The notes beneath the pieces were generated by a model, which ran no database searches, had not been told where the DNA came from, and saw only the letters and a program-made list of their open reading frames with translations. A DNA stretch of 64,000 nucleotides from Roseovarius salincola (lineage in GTDB: Bacteria; Pseudomonadota; Alphaproteobacteria; Rhodobacterales; Rhodobacteraceae): positions 372,001-436,000 of the forward strand of contig NZ_JAPTNL010000002.1 in assembly GCF_026891095.1 (NCBI RefSeq), in the 5' to 3' direction. Positions within the stretch are counted from its first letter, which is position 1. The number at the start of each line of letters is the position of its first letter. Made by a program: the position numbers and the translations under genes. Shown piece by piece: positions 56,943-64,000 of this stretch.

Positions 56943-57087
56943 AACAGACCTTTCTACATGGAAATGCCGAAAGTTTCCGGTGATTGGGGCTGTGCAAAAA
57001 CATCTGGGGCGCTAAAAGATTCCCGTGAACCCACGCGGCCCGCAGGGGCGGGCCATGCGCAGGCAGACGAAAACGAAGGGACCGACC

Positions 57088-57471
57088 ATGGCCGACGTGA
57101 ACCGGGGCGACCGCCCGCTTTCACCGCATCTGCAAGTCTATCGCCCGCAACTCACCTCGATCACGTCGATCCTGACGCGGCTGACCGGCAACGCGCTGAT
57201 CGTCGCCGTCTTTCTGATCATCTGGTGGCTGCTGGCCGCGGCGACGGGGCCGGAATATTTCGCGCTGGCGGATTCGGTTCTGACCTCGTGGTTCGGTGAC
57301 CTGGTGCTGACGCTGTCGCTCTGGGCGATCTGGTATCACTACCTGGCAGGGTTGCGTCATCTTTACTACGACGCGGGCAAGGGGCTGGACATTCCCACCT
57401 CCGAGATCCTCGGCTGGGTTTGCATCGGCGGCTCGGTCGTTCTGACCGTCATCACATTGATCATCATCTGA
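57088..57471 (+). CDS. sdhC: succinate dehydrogenase cytochrome b556 subunit
   Basis: A 127-residue three-helix membrane anchor. RPLSPHLQVYRPQLTSITSILTRLTG carries the SdhC signature with quinone-site Ser; the heme ligand is in HYLAGLRHLYYDAG. I chose the ATG at 57088 (MADVNRGDRPLSPH); the upstream frame is not family-like. Together with SdhD it holds heme b and binds ubiquinone. It starts the sdhCDAB operon, with 287 bp of leader. Confidence 0.95.
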   Translation: MADVNRGDRPLSPHLQVYRPQLTSITSILTRLTGNALIVAVFLIIWWLLAAATGPEYFALADSVLTSWFGDLVLTLSLWAIWYHYLAGLRHLYYDAGKGLDIPTSEILGWVCIGGSVVLTVITLIII

Positions 57472-57485
57472 AAGGGAGGCCAGCC

Positions 57486-57857
57486 ATGCGTTATCTGACT
57501 GCACGCAAGCGCGCCGAGGGCCTTGGCGCCGCCCATAGCGGAACCGAGCATCACTGGTACATGACCGTCAGCGCCGTCGGCCTGGCGCTGATCATTCCGG
57601 CGTTCCTGTTCATACTGGGCCGCAGCATCGGCGGCACCCACGAAGAGGTCACGGCGGTGTTCGCGCATCCGGCGATGGCGATCCTGACGCTTTTGGTGCT
57701 TTATGTCGGGCTTCAGCATTTCCGCAAGGGCGCGCAGACCATGATCGAGGATTATGCGCGCGGCATGACCCGCAAGATCCTGATCATCGGCGTGACCGTG
57801 CTATCCTACGGACTGATGGCCACGGGCATGTTCGCCGTCGTCAAACTGGCTCTTTAA
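57486..57857 (+). CDS. sdhD: succinate dehydrogenase membrane anchor subunit
   Basis: A 123-residue three-helix anchor. [30 protein letters not shown] is the alphaproteobacterial SdhD N-terminus, and [20 protein letters not shown] sits in the quinone/heme region. The ATG at 57486 follows GAGGCCAGCC. It lies 14 bp after sdhC and 19 bp before sdhA. Confidence 0.93.
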   Translation: MRYLTARKRAEGLGAAHSGTEHHWYMTVSAVGLALIIPAFLFILGRSIGGTHEEVTAVFAHPAMAILTLLVLYVGLQHFRKGAQTMIEDYARGMTRKILIIGVTVLSYGLMATGMFAVVKLAL

Positions 57858-57876
57858 ACCCCGGAGTTTTCAAGCA

Positions 57877-59682
57877 ATGGCTGCTTACGAATACGAGACA
57901 CATGATTACGACGTGGTTGTCGTCGGGGCTGGCGGCGCGGGGCTGCGCGCCACGCTGGGCATGGCCGAACAGGGTTTGCGCACGGCCTGTGTGACCAAGG
58001 TGTTCCCGACCCGCTCGCATACGGTCGCGGCTCAGGGCGGGATCGCCGCGTCGCTCAGCAACATGGGGCCGGACCACTGGCAGTGGCACATGTATGACAC
58101 CGTGAAAGGCAGCGACTGGCTGGGCGACACGGACGCGATGGAATACCTGGCCCGCGAGGCGCCCAAGGCGGTTTACGAGCTGGAACATTACGGGGTGCCG
58201 TTCTCGCGCACTGAAGAGGGCAAGATATATCAGCGCCCCTTTGGCGGCCATACCACCGAATTCGGCGAAGGTCCGCCGGTGCAGCGCACCTGCGCCGCCG
58301 CCGACCGCACCGGCCACGCGATCCTGCACACGCTTTACGGACAGAGCCTCAAGCAGAAGGCCGAGTTCTACATCGAATATTTCGCCATCGACCTGATCAT
58401 GAGCGATGACGGCGCCTGCACCGGCGTGGTCTGCTGGAAACTGGATGACGGCACGATCCACGTGTTCAATGCCAAGATGGTCGTGCTGGCGACGGGCGGC
58501 TACGGGCGCGCCTATTTCAGCGCCACCAGCGCCCATACCTGCACCGGTGACGGTGGCGGCATGGTGGCGCGCGCGGGGCTGCCGCTTCAGGACATGGAAT
58601 TCGTGCAGTTCCACCCGACCGGCATCTACGGCTCGGGCTGCCTGATCACCGAGGGCGCACGCGGCGAGGGCGGTTATCTGACCAACTCGGAAGGCGAGCG
58701 GTTCATGGAGCGCTATGCGCCCAACTACAAGGACCTGGCGCCGCGCGACTATGTCAGCCGCTCGATGACGATGGAAATCCGCGAGGGCCGGGGCGTGGGC
58801 ACCCATGGCGACCATATCCACCTTAACCTTAGCCACCTGCCCAAGGAGGCGTTGCAACTGCGACTGCCCGGCATTTCGGAAAGCGCGCGCATCTTCGCGG
58901 GCGTCGACGTGACCAAGGAGCCGATCCCGGTGCTGCCGACGGTGCATTACAACATGGGCGGCATCCCGACGAATTATTGGGGCGAGGTGCTGAACCCCAC
59001 GGCCAAAGACCCCAACAATATCCTACCCGGCCTGATGGCCGTGGGCGAGGCGGGTTGCGCCAGTGTTCATGGGGCGAACCGGCTTGGCTCCAATTCGCTG
59101 ATCGACCTTGTGGTGTTCGGGCGCGCCGCCGCCATTCGCGCGGGTAATGTCGTGGATGCCGAAAGCGCGGTGCCCGCGACCAACACGGCGCATGTGGACA
59201 AGGCGCTTGATCGCTTCGATGGGTTGCGCCATGCCGACGGCGCGGTGTCGACCGCCGATCTGCGGCTCGAGATGCAGAAGACCATGCAGGAAGACGCCGC
59301 CGTGTTCCGCACATCCAAGACTCTGGCCGACGGCCTCAAGAAGATGGGCGAGATCGCCGGCAAGCTGGATGACCTGCAGGTCACCGACCGTTCATTGGTG
59401 TGGAACTCGGACCTGATGGAGACGCTGGAGCTGACCAACCTCATGCCGAACGCGCTGGCTACCATCGCCGGGGCCGAGGCGCGCCAGGAAAGCCGCGGCG
59501 CCCATGCGCACGAGGATTTCCCGGATCGCGACGACAAGACCTGGCGGGTGCATACGATCGCACGGGTCGATGGCAACAAGACCAGCCTGGAATACCGCCC
59601 GGTGATCGAGGCGCCGCTTTCGACCGAGAAAGAGGGCGGGATCAGCCTCAAGAAGATCGCACCGAAGGAACGGACATTCTGA
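57877..59682 (+). CDS. sdhA: succinate dehydrogenase flavoprotein subunit
   Basis: A 601-residue flavoprotein. FAD-binding GAGGAG is at 17-22; the His that bonds FAD covalently is H48 in [17 protein letters not shown]; the active-site region includes [22 protein letters not shown] and [31 protein letters not shown] is also conserved. It oxidises succinate to fumarate. The stop overlaps a 27-codon frame that lies between it and sdhB. Confidence 0.97.
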   Translation: MAAYEYETHDYDVVVVGAGGAGLRATLGMAEQGLRTACVTKVFPTRSHTVAAQGGIAASLSNMGPDHWQWHMYDTVKGSDWLGDTDAMEYLAREAPKAVYELEHYGVPFSRTEEGKIYQRPFGGHTTEFGEGPPVQRTCAAADRTGHAILHTLYGQSLKQKAEFYIEYFAIDLIMSDDGACTGVVCWKLDDGTIHVFNAKMVVLATGGYGRAYFSATSAHTCTGDGGGMVARAGLPLQDMEFVQFHPTGIYGSGCLITEGARGEGGYLTNSEGERFMERYAPNYKDLAPRDYVSRSMTMEIREGRGVGTHGDHIHLNLSHLPKEALQLRLPGISESARIFAGVDVTKEPIPVLPTVHYNMGGIPTNYWGEVLNPTAKDPNNILPGLMAVGEAGCASVHGANRLGSNSLIDLVVFGRAAAIRAGNVVDAESAVPATNTAHVDKALDRFDGLRHADGAVSTADLRLEMQKTMQEDAAVFRTSKTLADGLKKMGEIAGKLDDLQVTDRSLVWNSDLMETLELTNLMPNALATIAGAEARQESRGAHAHEDFPDRDDKTWRVHTIARVDGNKTSLEYRPVIEAPLSTEKEGGISLKKIAPKERTF

Positions 59683-59765
59683 TGTCTTGCCGCATGCGCA
59701 TCAAGGCGCAGGGAACGAAAGAGGCCAGTGGGCAGTGGCCCCAAGGCAGGGCGCGCGCCGCCTGA
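59682..59765 (+). CDS. possible 27-residue ORF between sdhA and sdhB
   Basis: A short frame whose ATG overlaps the sdhA stop (TGATG) and ends 13 bp before sdhB. The product is basic ([17 protein letters not shown] at its start) with no motif. Hypothetical genes between sdhA and sdhB are common in Rhodobacterales, but I cannot align this one to any. Its only support is the coupled start and tight spacing. Confidence 0.3.
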   Translation: MSCRMRIKAQGTKEASGQWPQGRARAA

Positions 59766-59778
59766 ACAGGAGAAAAGA

Positions 59779-60558
59779 ATGGTTCAACTCAGACTCCCCA
59801 AGAATTCGCGCATGATCCGGGGCAAGACCTGGCCCAAGCCGGAGGGTGCGAGCAACCTGCGCAAGTTCCAGATCTATCGCTGGAACCCGGATGAGGGCGA
59901 CAACCCCAGCGTCGACACCTATTTCGTCGATATGGACGATTGCGGGCCGATGGTTCTGGATGCGCTGATCTACATCAAGAACAAGATCGACCCGACGCTG
60001 ACCTTCAGGCGGTCCTGCCGCGAGGGGATCTGCGGGTCTTGCGCGATGAATATCGACGGGATCAACACGCTGGCCTGTATCTACGGCATGGACGAGATCA
60101 AGGGCGACGTGAAGATCTATCCGCTGCCGCATATGCCGGTGGTCAAGGACCTGATCCCCGACCTGACGCATTTCTACGCGCAGCATGCCAGTATCATGCC
60201 GTGGCTGGAGACCAAGACGAACCGCCCCGCCAAGGAATGGCGGCAGTCGATCGAGGACCGCGAGAAGCTGGACGGGCTTTACGAATGCGTGATGTGCGCC
60301 AGTTGCTCGACCGCCTGCCCCAGCTATTGGTGGAACGGCGACAAGTATCTTGGACCGGCGGCCCTGTTGCATGCCTATCGCTGGATCATCGACAGCCGCG
60401 ACGAGGCCACGGGCGAGCGGCTCGACGATCTGGAGGATCCGTTCAAGCTCTATCGCTGCCACACGATCATGAACTGCACCAAGACCTGCCCCAAGGGCCT
60501 CAATCCGGCCAAGGCCATCGCCGAGATCAAGAAGCTGATGGTCGAACGCGCGGTCTGA
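59779..60558 (+). CDS. sdhB: succinate dehydrogenase iron-sulfur subunit
   Basis: A 259-residue protein with three clusters. The [2Fe-2S] ligands are C80, C85, C88 and C100 ([16 protein letters not shown]). The ferredoxin half carries [16 protein letters not shown] and [17 protein letters not shown] for the [4Fe-4S] and [3Fe-4S] clusters. It passes electrons from SdhA to quinone. I chose the ATG at 59779 after AGGAGAAAAGA. Confidence 0.97.
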   Translation: MVQLRLPKNSRMIRGKTWPKPEGASNLRKFQIYRWNPDEGDNPSVDTYFVDMDDCGPMVLDALIYIKNKIDPTLTFRRSCREGICGSCAMNIDGINTLACIYGMDEIKGDVKIYPLPHMPVVKDLIPDLTHFYAQHASIMPWLETKTNRPAKEWRQSIEDREKLDGLYECVMCASCSTACPSYWWNGDKYLGPAALLHAYRWIIDSRDEATGERLDDLEDPFKLYRCHTIMNCTKTCPKGLNPAKAIAEIKKLMVERAV

Positions 60559-60631
60559 CGCGGACTTGGGACATCGCGGATCGGTATCTCGGCGCCTCGC
60601 GTGGTGCCGCCCGATCCGGGTTGAAGCGGCG

Positions 60632-60648
60632 TTGCTGCATTGCAGCAA
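60632..60648. promoter_or_regulatory. PhaR-like operator TTGCTGC-ATT-GCAGCAA
   Basis: A perfect 7-bp inverted repeat with CTGC-N3-GCAG at its core. PhaR of Paracoccus denitrificans, which senses polyhydroxybutyrate, binds CTGC-N3/4-GCAG sites before phasin and PHB genes. The site lies 95 bp before a 50-residue gene of unknown function, so that gene may be linked to PHB status. A hairpin in the sdhB 3' end is the alternative. Confidence 0.5.
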
Positions 60649-60742
60649 AAGCATTGCTCGCATGCAACATTGTGGGATGTCACGGGCGGGGATCGTCCCT
60701 ATTATTCATGTCAGGGAGGCACTTTGGAATCTGGAGTGACCT

Positions 60743-60895
60743 ATGACACAGCAATCCCAAACCGCGAAGACCACTGCCGAGGAGGCCTTGACGCTGCTTG
60801 AGCAGGCATGGGCCTATTACGATGACGAAGTGTTGCCGGTGACGGCAGGCCCTGCCGACGACGAAGGGCTGTTCCAGTATCATCGGGCGGCCTGA
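60743..60895 (+). CDS. 50-residue acidic protein of unknown function
   Basis: The frame runs from the ATG at 60743 with GGAG seven bases upstream to TGA at 60893. The protein is acidic and probably helical in its first half (TAKTTAEEALTLLEQAWAYY), with an Asp/Glu-rich tail. No domain is recognisable. It stands alone after sdhB with its own AT-richer leader, and the PhaR-like site suggests independent control. Confidence 0.6.
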   Translation: MTQQSQTAKTTAEEALTLLEQAWAYYDDEVLPVTAGPADDEGLFQYHRAA

Positions 60896-60959
60896 GACCA
60901 GGTTTCAAGCCGCGCCGCTTTGCTTTACGACGGGGTCCGGAAGTGGCCGGGGCCTTTGA

Positions 60960-61148
60960 ATGTTCGTCTTTCTGCTGATTCTGCTGGTCGGTGTCGTCAT
61001 CTATTTTCTGTGGCGTCACCAGACCACGACCCTGACCCGGAACTGCCGCTGGCGGCAGGACCGCAGCCGGGGTGTCTGGCGCTGTGCCTATTGCGGCGCC
61101 GAGACGGGCGGTGACACGGCGCCGCGTGATTGCCTGCGCTTCAAATGA
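60960..61148 (+). CDS. small membrane protein with four-cysteine zinc-binding pattern
   Basis: A 62-residue protein. One N-terminal helix (MFVFLLILLVGVVIYFLW) is followed by a basic cytoplasmic tail with C29, C42, C45 and C58 (WRCAYCGAET), spaced like a small zinc ribbon. The function is unknown. The gene lies 64 bp after the 50-residue gene and 71 bp before the DUF1989 gene. Confidence 0.6.
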   Translation: MFVFLLILLVGVVIYFLWRHQTTTLTRNCRWRQDRSRGVWRCAYCGAETGGDTAPRDCLRFK

Positions 61149-61219
61149 GGCGCCGCGGGCACTTGAAAACATTCGTCCGATCGGAGCATGTAGCCGCATA
61201 TGCACGAAGAGGACATGCC

Positions 61220-62065
61220 ATGACCGCAGCCCCCGAAGATGCCCAAGCGCGGCGCGCCGTAGCGCCGGTGATCTGCTATCCAAACGAGACTCTGCCCAGG
61301 CCGGACATGGCGCTATACGCCGCCGCGCGTCAAGGGGCGCGCAAGATCGACGAGGTGACGGTCGCGCCGCGCGATGCGGCGGCTTTCCGCGTCAGCGCGG
61401 GGCAGTTCTTCAGGATCACGTCGGTCGGGGGGCCGCAGGTGGGCGACCTCAACCTGTGGAACGCGGATGACCTGTCCGAGCGGTTCTATTCGGGCAAGAC
61501 GCGCGCGCTGCATGGCACGCATCTCACCACCGGCGAACGGATGTGGTCCGGCTTTCCCTATCTGCGTCCGATGGCGACGATCACCACCGATACGCTGGAC
61601 TGGTACGGAATCGACGGATTCGGCGGATCGGTGCATGACGTGATCGGCACGCGCTGCGATCCCTACACCGGCAACCTGCTGAGCGGCGTTCAGTATCACC
61701 ATTGCTGCCATTCCAACCTGACACGCGCGCTGGCCGATGCGACCGGGCTGAGCCTGCAGGAGGCGGAACCGCATGTGCATGACGTTCTCAATGTTTTCAT
61801 GTGCACCGGGTTCACTCGCGATACCGGGCAGTATTTCATGAAGGCGAGCCCCGTGCGCCCCGGCGATCACCTTGAATTCATGGCGGAAATCGACCTTCTG
61901 GGCGCGCTCAGCGCCTGTCCGGGTGGCGATTGTTCCGCAGAGCACACAAGCGACGCGGCGGCCTGTCATCCGCTGCTGATCGAGATCTTCGCGCCCGAAG
62001 ATGATGCGCTGAAGGGGTGGTCGTCGCCGCCGGTGAACGGTTATGATCGCAGCCACGGGCGCTGA
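61220..62065 (+). CDS. DUF1989 (urea carboxylase-associated) family protein
   Basis: A 281-residue protein matching the DUF1989 family: FRVSAGQFFRITSVGGPQVGDLNLWN, RALHGTHLTTGERMWSGFPYLRPMATI and QYHHCCHSNLTRAL, a His/Cys-rich motif that could bind metal. Relatives are found beside urea carboxylase or amine degradation genes; the reaction is not established from sequence. I chose the ATG at 61220 after GAGGACATGCC. No urea carboxylase gene is in view. Confidence 0.8.
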   Translation: MTAAPEDAQARRAVAPVICYPNETLPRPDMALYAAARQGARKIDEVTVAPRDAAAFRVSAGQFFRITSVGGPQVGDLNLWNADDLSERFYSGKTRALHGTHLTTGERMWSGFPYLRPMATITTDTLDWYGIDGFGGSVHDVIGTRCDPYTGNLLSGVQYHHCCHSNLTRALADATGLSLQEAEPHVHDVLNVFMCTGFTRDTGQYFMKASPVRPGDHLEFMAEIDLLGALSACPGGDCSAEHTSDAAACHPLLIEIFAPEDDALKGWSSPPVNGYDRSHGR

Positions 62066-62146
62066 TGCGCAATCTTGCGTAAGATCAAAGACGGGGCCAG
62101 GGGCTTGACCCAATCTGGCGCGGGTCATGCGAACAGGAGACGGACC

Positions 62147-62473
62147 ATGCTGGATATAAGCACATACAAGATCGCGCAGGTGGTGCTGATGGCGCGCGAG
62201 CTGGATCGCGCCGAGCCTGAGCTGCGCGGTTTCATCGACCGGCTGAGCGAGGAGGAACAGGCCAGCCTTGTGGCGTTGATGTGGATCGGGCGCGAGAGTT
62301 TCACCGCTGACGATCTGGAAGAAGCCAAGCAGACGGCGATGACATCGGCCTCGACGCCGACGGCGGATTACCTGCTGGGAACGCCGCATCTGTCGGACCA
62401 CCTGGAGAACGGGTTGGACGAGCTGGGGATTTCCATCGTCGATGATGAAGATGACCTGATGCGCCGGGGCTGA
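62147..62473 (+). CDS. DUF3775 small protein
   Basis: A 108-residue acidic, helical protein that fits DUF3775: ISTYKIAQVVLMARELDRAEPELRGFIDRL, EQASLVALMWIGRESF and YLLGTPHLSDHLENGLDELG. Function unknown. I chose the ATG at 62147, preceded by AGGAGACGGACC. The gap to the next gene is 215 bp, in which I see no gene or repeat. Confidence 0.8.
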   Translation: MLDISTYKIAQVVLMARELDRAEPELRGFIDRLSEEEQASLVALMWIGRESFTADDLEEAKQTAMTSASTPTADYLLGTPHLSDHLENGLDELGISIVDDEDDLMRRG

Positions 62474-62688
62474 CCGGGCGAGTGGCGTCAACCTACTGAT
62501 TTTATGATTGAAACCGGCGTCTGCAGGGTGTCGGTGCCATGTCTGTATCGCGTCGGTGCATCTGTCGGCGCACAGGCGCACTCAAGCCAATGTGATGGCG
62601 GCGCCGGGACGTGCCCTCGACTCGGGGCGGGGTGGTCTGTCACAATGTCATCTGCACGATTTTGACCGTCAGGCGGGAGGGCAGGGCC

Positions 62689-64000
62689 ATGAGCGAGAGC
62701 GACAGGTTTCACCCCAACGTGCCGGGTGTGGCGCAGTCAGACAGGCTGGTGCCGATCAACCTCAGGCAATCCGGCTCGACGCCGGTGCAGATGCTGATCT
62801 CGACCCGTGTGCGCAAATCGCCGTTCTGGCACATGTCGATCGAGGCGGGCTGCTGGCGCGCAGAAGTCTATAACCGCATGTATCATCCGCGCGGCTATGT
62901 GCGCCCCGAGGATGGCGGCGCGATGGCCGAATATGACGCGCTGGTCAATCGCGTCACGCTGTGGAATGTCGCGGTCGAGCGCCAGATCCGGGTGCGCGGC
63001 CCCGATGCCGAGGCCTTCGTGAACCGGGTGATCACACGCGATGCCAGCAAGATCGCGCCGATGCACGGCAAATATACGATCCTTTGCAACGAGCGGGGCG
63101 GGATCCTCAACGATCCGGTGCTTTTGAGGCTGGCAGAGGACGAGTTCTGGTTCTCGATCTCGGACAGCGATCTTGGCATGTGGTTGCAGGGCGTGAATGT
63201 GGGCCTTGGCCATGATGTCGAGATCGAGGAGATCGATGTCGCGCCGGTGCAGGTGCAGGGGCCGTTATCCGAGGATCTGATGGTCGACATGTTCGGCGAG
63301 GCGATCCGCGAGCTGCGCTATTACGAGCTGATGGAAAGCGAGCTGGCGGGCTGTTCGGTGGTGATCAGCCAGACCGGGTTTTCCGGCGAGAAAGGTTACG
63401 AGATCTATCTGCGCGATGCCACGCTCAATGCCGAGGCGATGTGGTATGCCGTGCTGGGCCAAGGCGCGCGGTTCGGCTTGCGGGTGATTGCGCCCGCGCA
63501 TCATCGCCGGATCGCGGCGGGAATCCTGTCATGGGGGCAGGACATGGACGCCGAAACCTCGCCGTTCCAGGTCAATCTGGCCTACCAGGTGCCGCGCGAA
63601 AAGGAGGCGGATTATATCGGGCGCGCCGCGCTCGAGGCGCAGCGCGACAGGATCGAGGCGGGCGATTATCCGTTCGACCTCAAGCTGGCGGGGCTGAAGA
63701 TGGGCGGCGCCCCGATCACCGACTACGCGCCCGATTTCTGGCTGATCGCGCGCCCCGACGGCACGCGGGTGGGCTATGTCACATCGCCCTGGTGGTCGCC
63801 GGAACTGGAATGCAACATCGCGCTTGGCTATGTGCCCTGGGACATGACGGAGATCGGCACGAAATGCCTGGTGGAACTGCCGGAGCGCTATACGGCGCAA
63901 TCCGGGCAGCCGGTGGCAGGCGAGGTCGTGAAGGTGCCGTTCCGCCCTTCGGCCCATCCAAGCGCGCGCGAACAGGCGCGCGCCGCAGGGCGCAACGTGG
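62689..64000 (+). CDS. GcvT-family aminomethyltransferase, DmdA-like, cut by window edge
   Basis: A frame of at least 437 codons from the ATG at 62689 (GGGAGGG upstream) to the window end. The tetrahydrofolate-dependent GcvT fold is seen in VRKSPFWHMSIEAGC, RVTLWNVAVERQIRVRGPDAEAFVNRV, ERGGILNDPVLLRLAEDEFWFS, SQTGFSGEKGYEIYL and GYVTSPWWSPELECNIALGYV. The layout recalls DmdA, the dimethylsulfoniopropionate demethylase of marine roseobacters, but it is longer than DmdA (about 365 residues) and differs at many positions. It may demethylate another methylated compound. No stop is in view. Confidence 0.8.
   Translation, partial: MSESDRFHPNVPGVAQSDRLVPINLRQSGSTPVQMLISTRVRKSPFWHMSIEAGCWRAEVYNRMYHPRGYVRPEDGGAMAEYDALVNRVTLWNVAVERQIRVRGPDAEAFVNRVITRDASKIAPMHGKYTILCNERGGILNDPVLLRLAEDEFWFSISDSDLGMWLQGVNVGLGHDVEIEEIDVAPVQVQGPLSEDLMVDMFGEAIRELRYYELMESELAGCSVVISQTGFSGEKGYEIYLRDATLNAEAMWYAVLGQGARFGLRVIAPAHHRRIAAGILSWGQDMDAETSPFQVNLAYQVPREKEADYIGRAALEAQRDRIEAGDYPFDLKLAGLKMGGAPITDYAPDFWLIARPDGTRVGYVTSPWWSPELECNIALGYVPWDMTEIGTKCLVELPERYTAQSGQPVAGEVVKVPFRPSAHPSAREQARAAGRNV

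Noticed and set aside
56832..57299. Open frame upstream of and overlapping sdhC in another frame
   Set aside because: No ribosome-binding site or motif; it covers the operator region and antisense-like composition suggests chance.

Overview
The window looks like ordinary chromosome from a marine-type alphaproteobacterium of the Rhodobacterales (Roseobacter/Rhodobacter relatives). Support comes from the high G+C content, the dense 4-bp ATGA gene overlaps, the aapJQMP amino-acid transporter, the ethylmalonyl-CoA pathway genes mcl2 and mch beside sdhCDAB, a two-lipoyl-domain SucB, and a DmdA-like GcvT protein. I see no rRNA, tRNA, insertion sequence, prophage, CRISPR array or plasmid gene. The two ends cut through genes: an acyl-CoA dehydrogenase on the left and a GcvT-family protein on the right.

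Layout. 1-7.8 kb: a histidine-utilisation (hut) locus. hutI, hutH and hutG run leftward and continue by overlap into a CoA-transferase and an acyl-CoA dehydrogenase; hutF and the repressor hutC run rightward, with a HutC-like palindrome between the two arms. 7.8-12.3 kb: sugar-nucleotide genes (mannose-1-phosphate guanylyltransferase, glmM, ugd). 12.3-16.6 kb: glycerate kinase, then the overlapping set crcB-rluC-HAD-ATP12. 16.7-21.3 kb: aapJQMP. 21.5-28.6 kb: a leftward housekeeping block (sixA-like, an Fe-S protein, argB, engB, MOSC, yidC, ttcA, a tlpA-like thioredoxin). 28.6-34.2 kb: argH, a small LptM-like lipoprotein, lysA and a large DUF4175 membrane protein. 34.2-38.7 kb: a zinc-ribbon membrane protein, ftsE-ftsX-plsC, a PPOX flavoprotein and a GNAT protein.

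38.7-60.6 kb is a TCA-cycle region. mdh, sucC-sucD-sucA-sucB, a MAPEG protein and lpd run leftward. A TauE/SafE protein, mcl2, nnrU-like, DUF1737 and mch, then an RND efflux pair, then sdhCDAB run rightward. Together these encode 2-oxoglutarate dehydrogenase, succinyl-CoA synthetase, succinate dehydrogenase and malate dehydrogenase, plus two enzymes that bring C2/C5 acyl-CoA carbon in as malate. The sucC and sdhC leaders share the same palindromic box, TGTGATCAC(A/G), which suggests one regulator for both. From 60.7 kb to the end: two small unknown proteins (one behind a PhaR-like operator), a DUF1989 protein, a DUF3775 protein and the partial DmdA-like gene.

I found no convincing new multi-gene system. 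The most distinctive non-coding signals are a 76-bp composite inverted-repeat element present twice in opposite orientation (21405-21480 and 27821-27896), a second three-copy intergenic hairpin family, and the shared TCA operators. Most coding calls rest on family recognition by eye; start sites were chosen from ribosome-binding sites, overlaps and family length.
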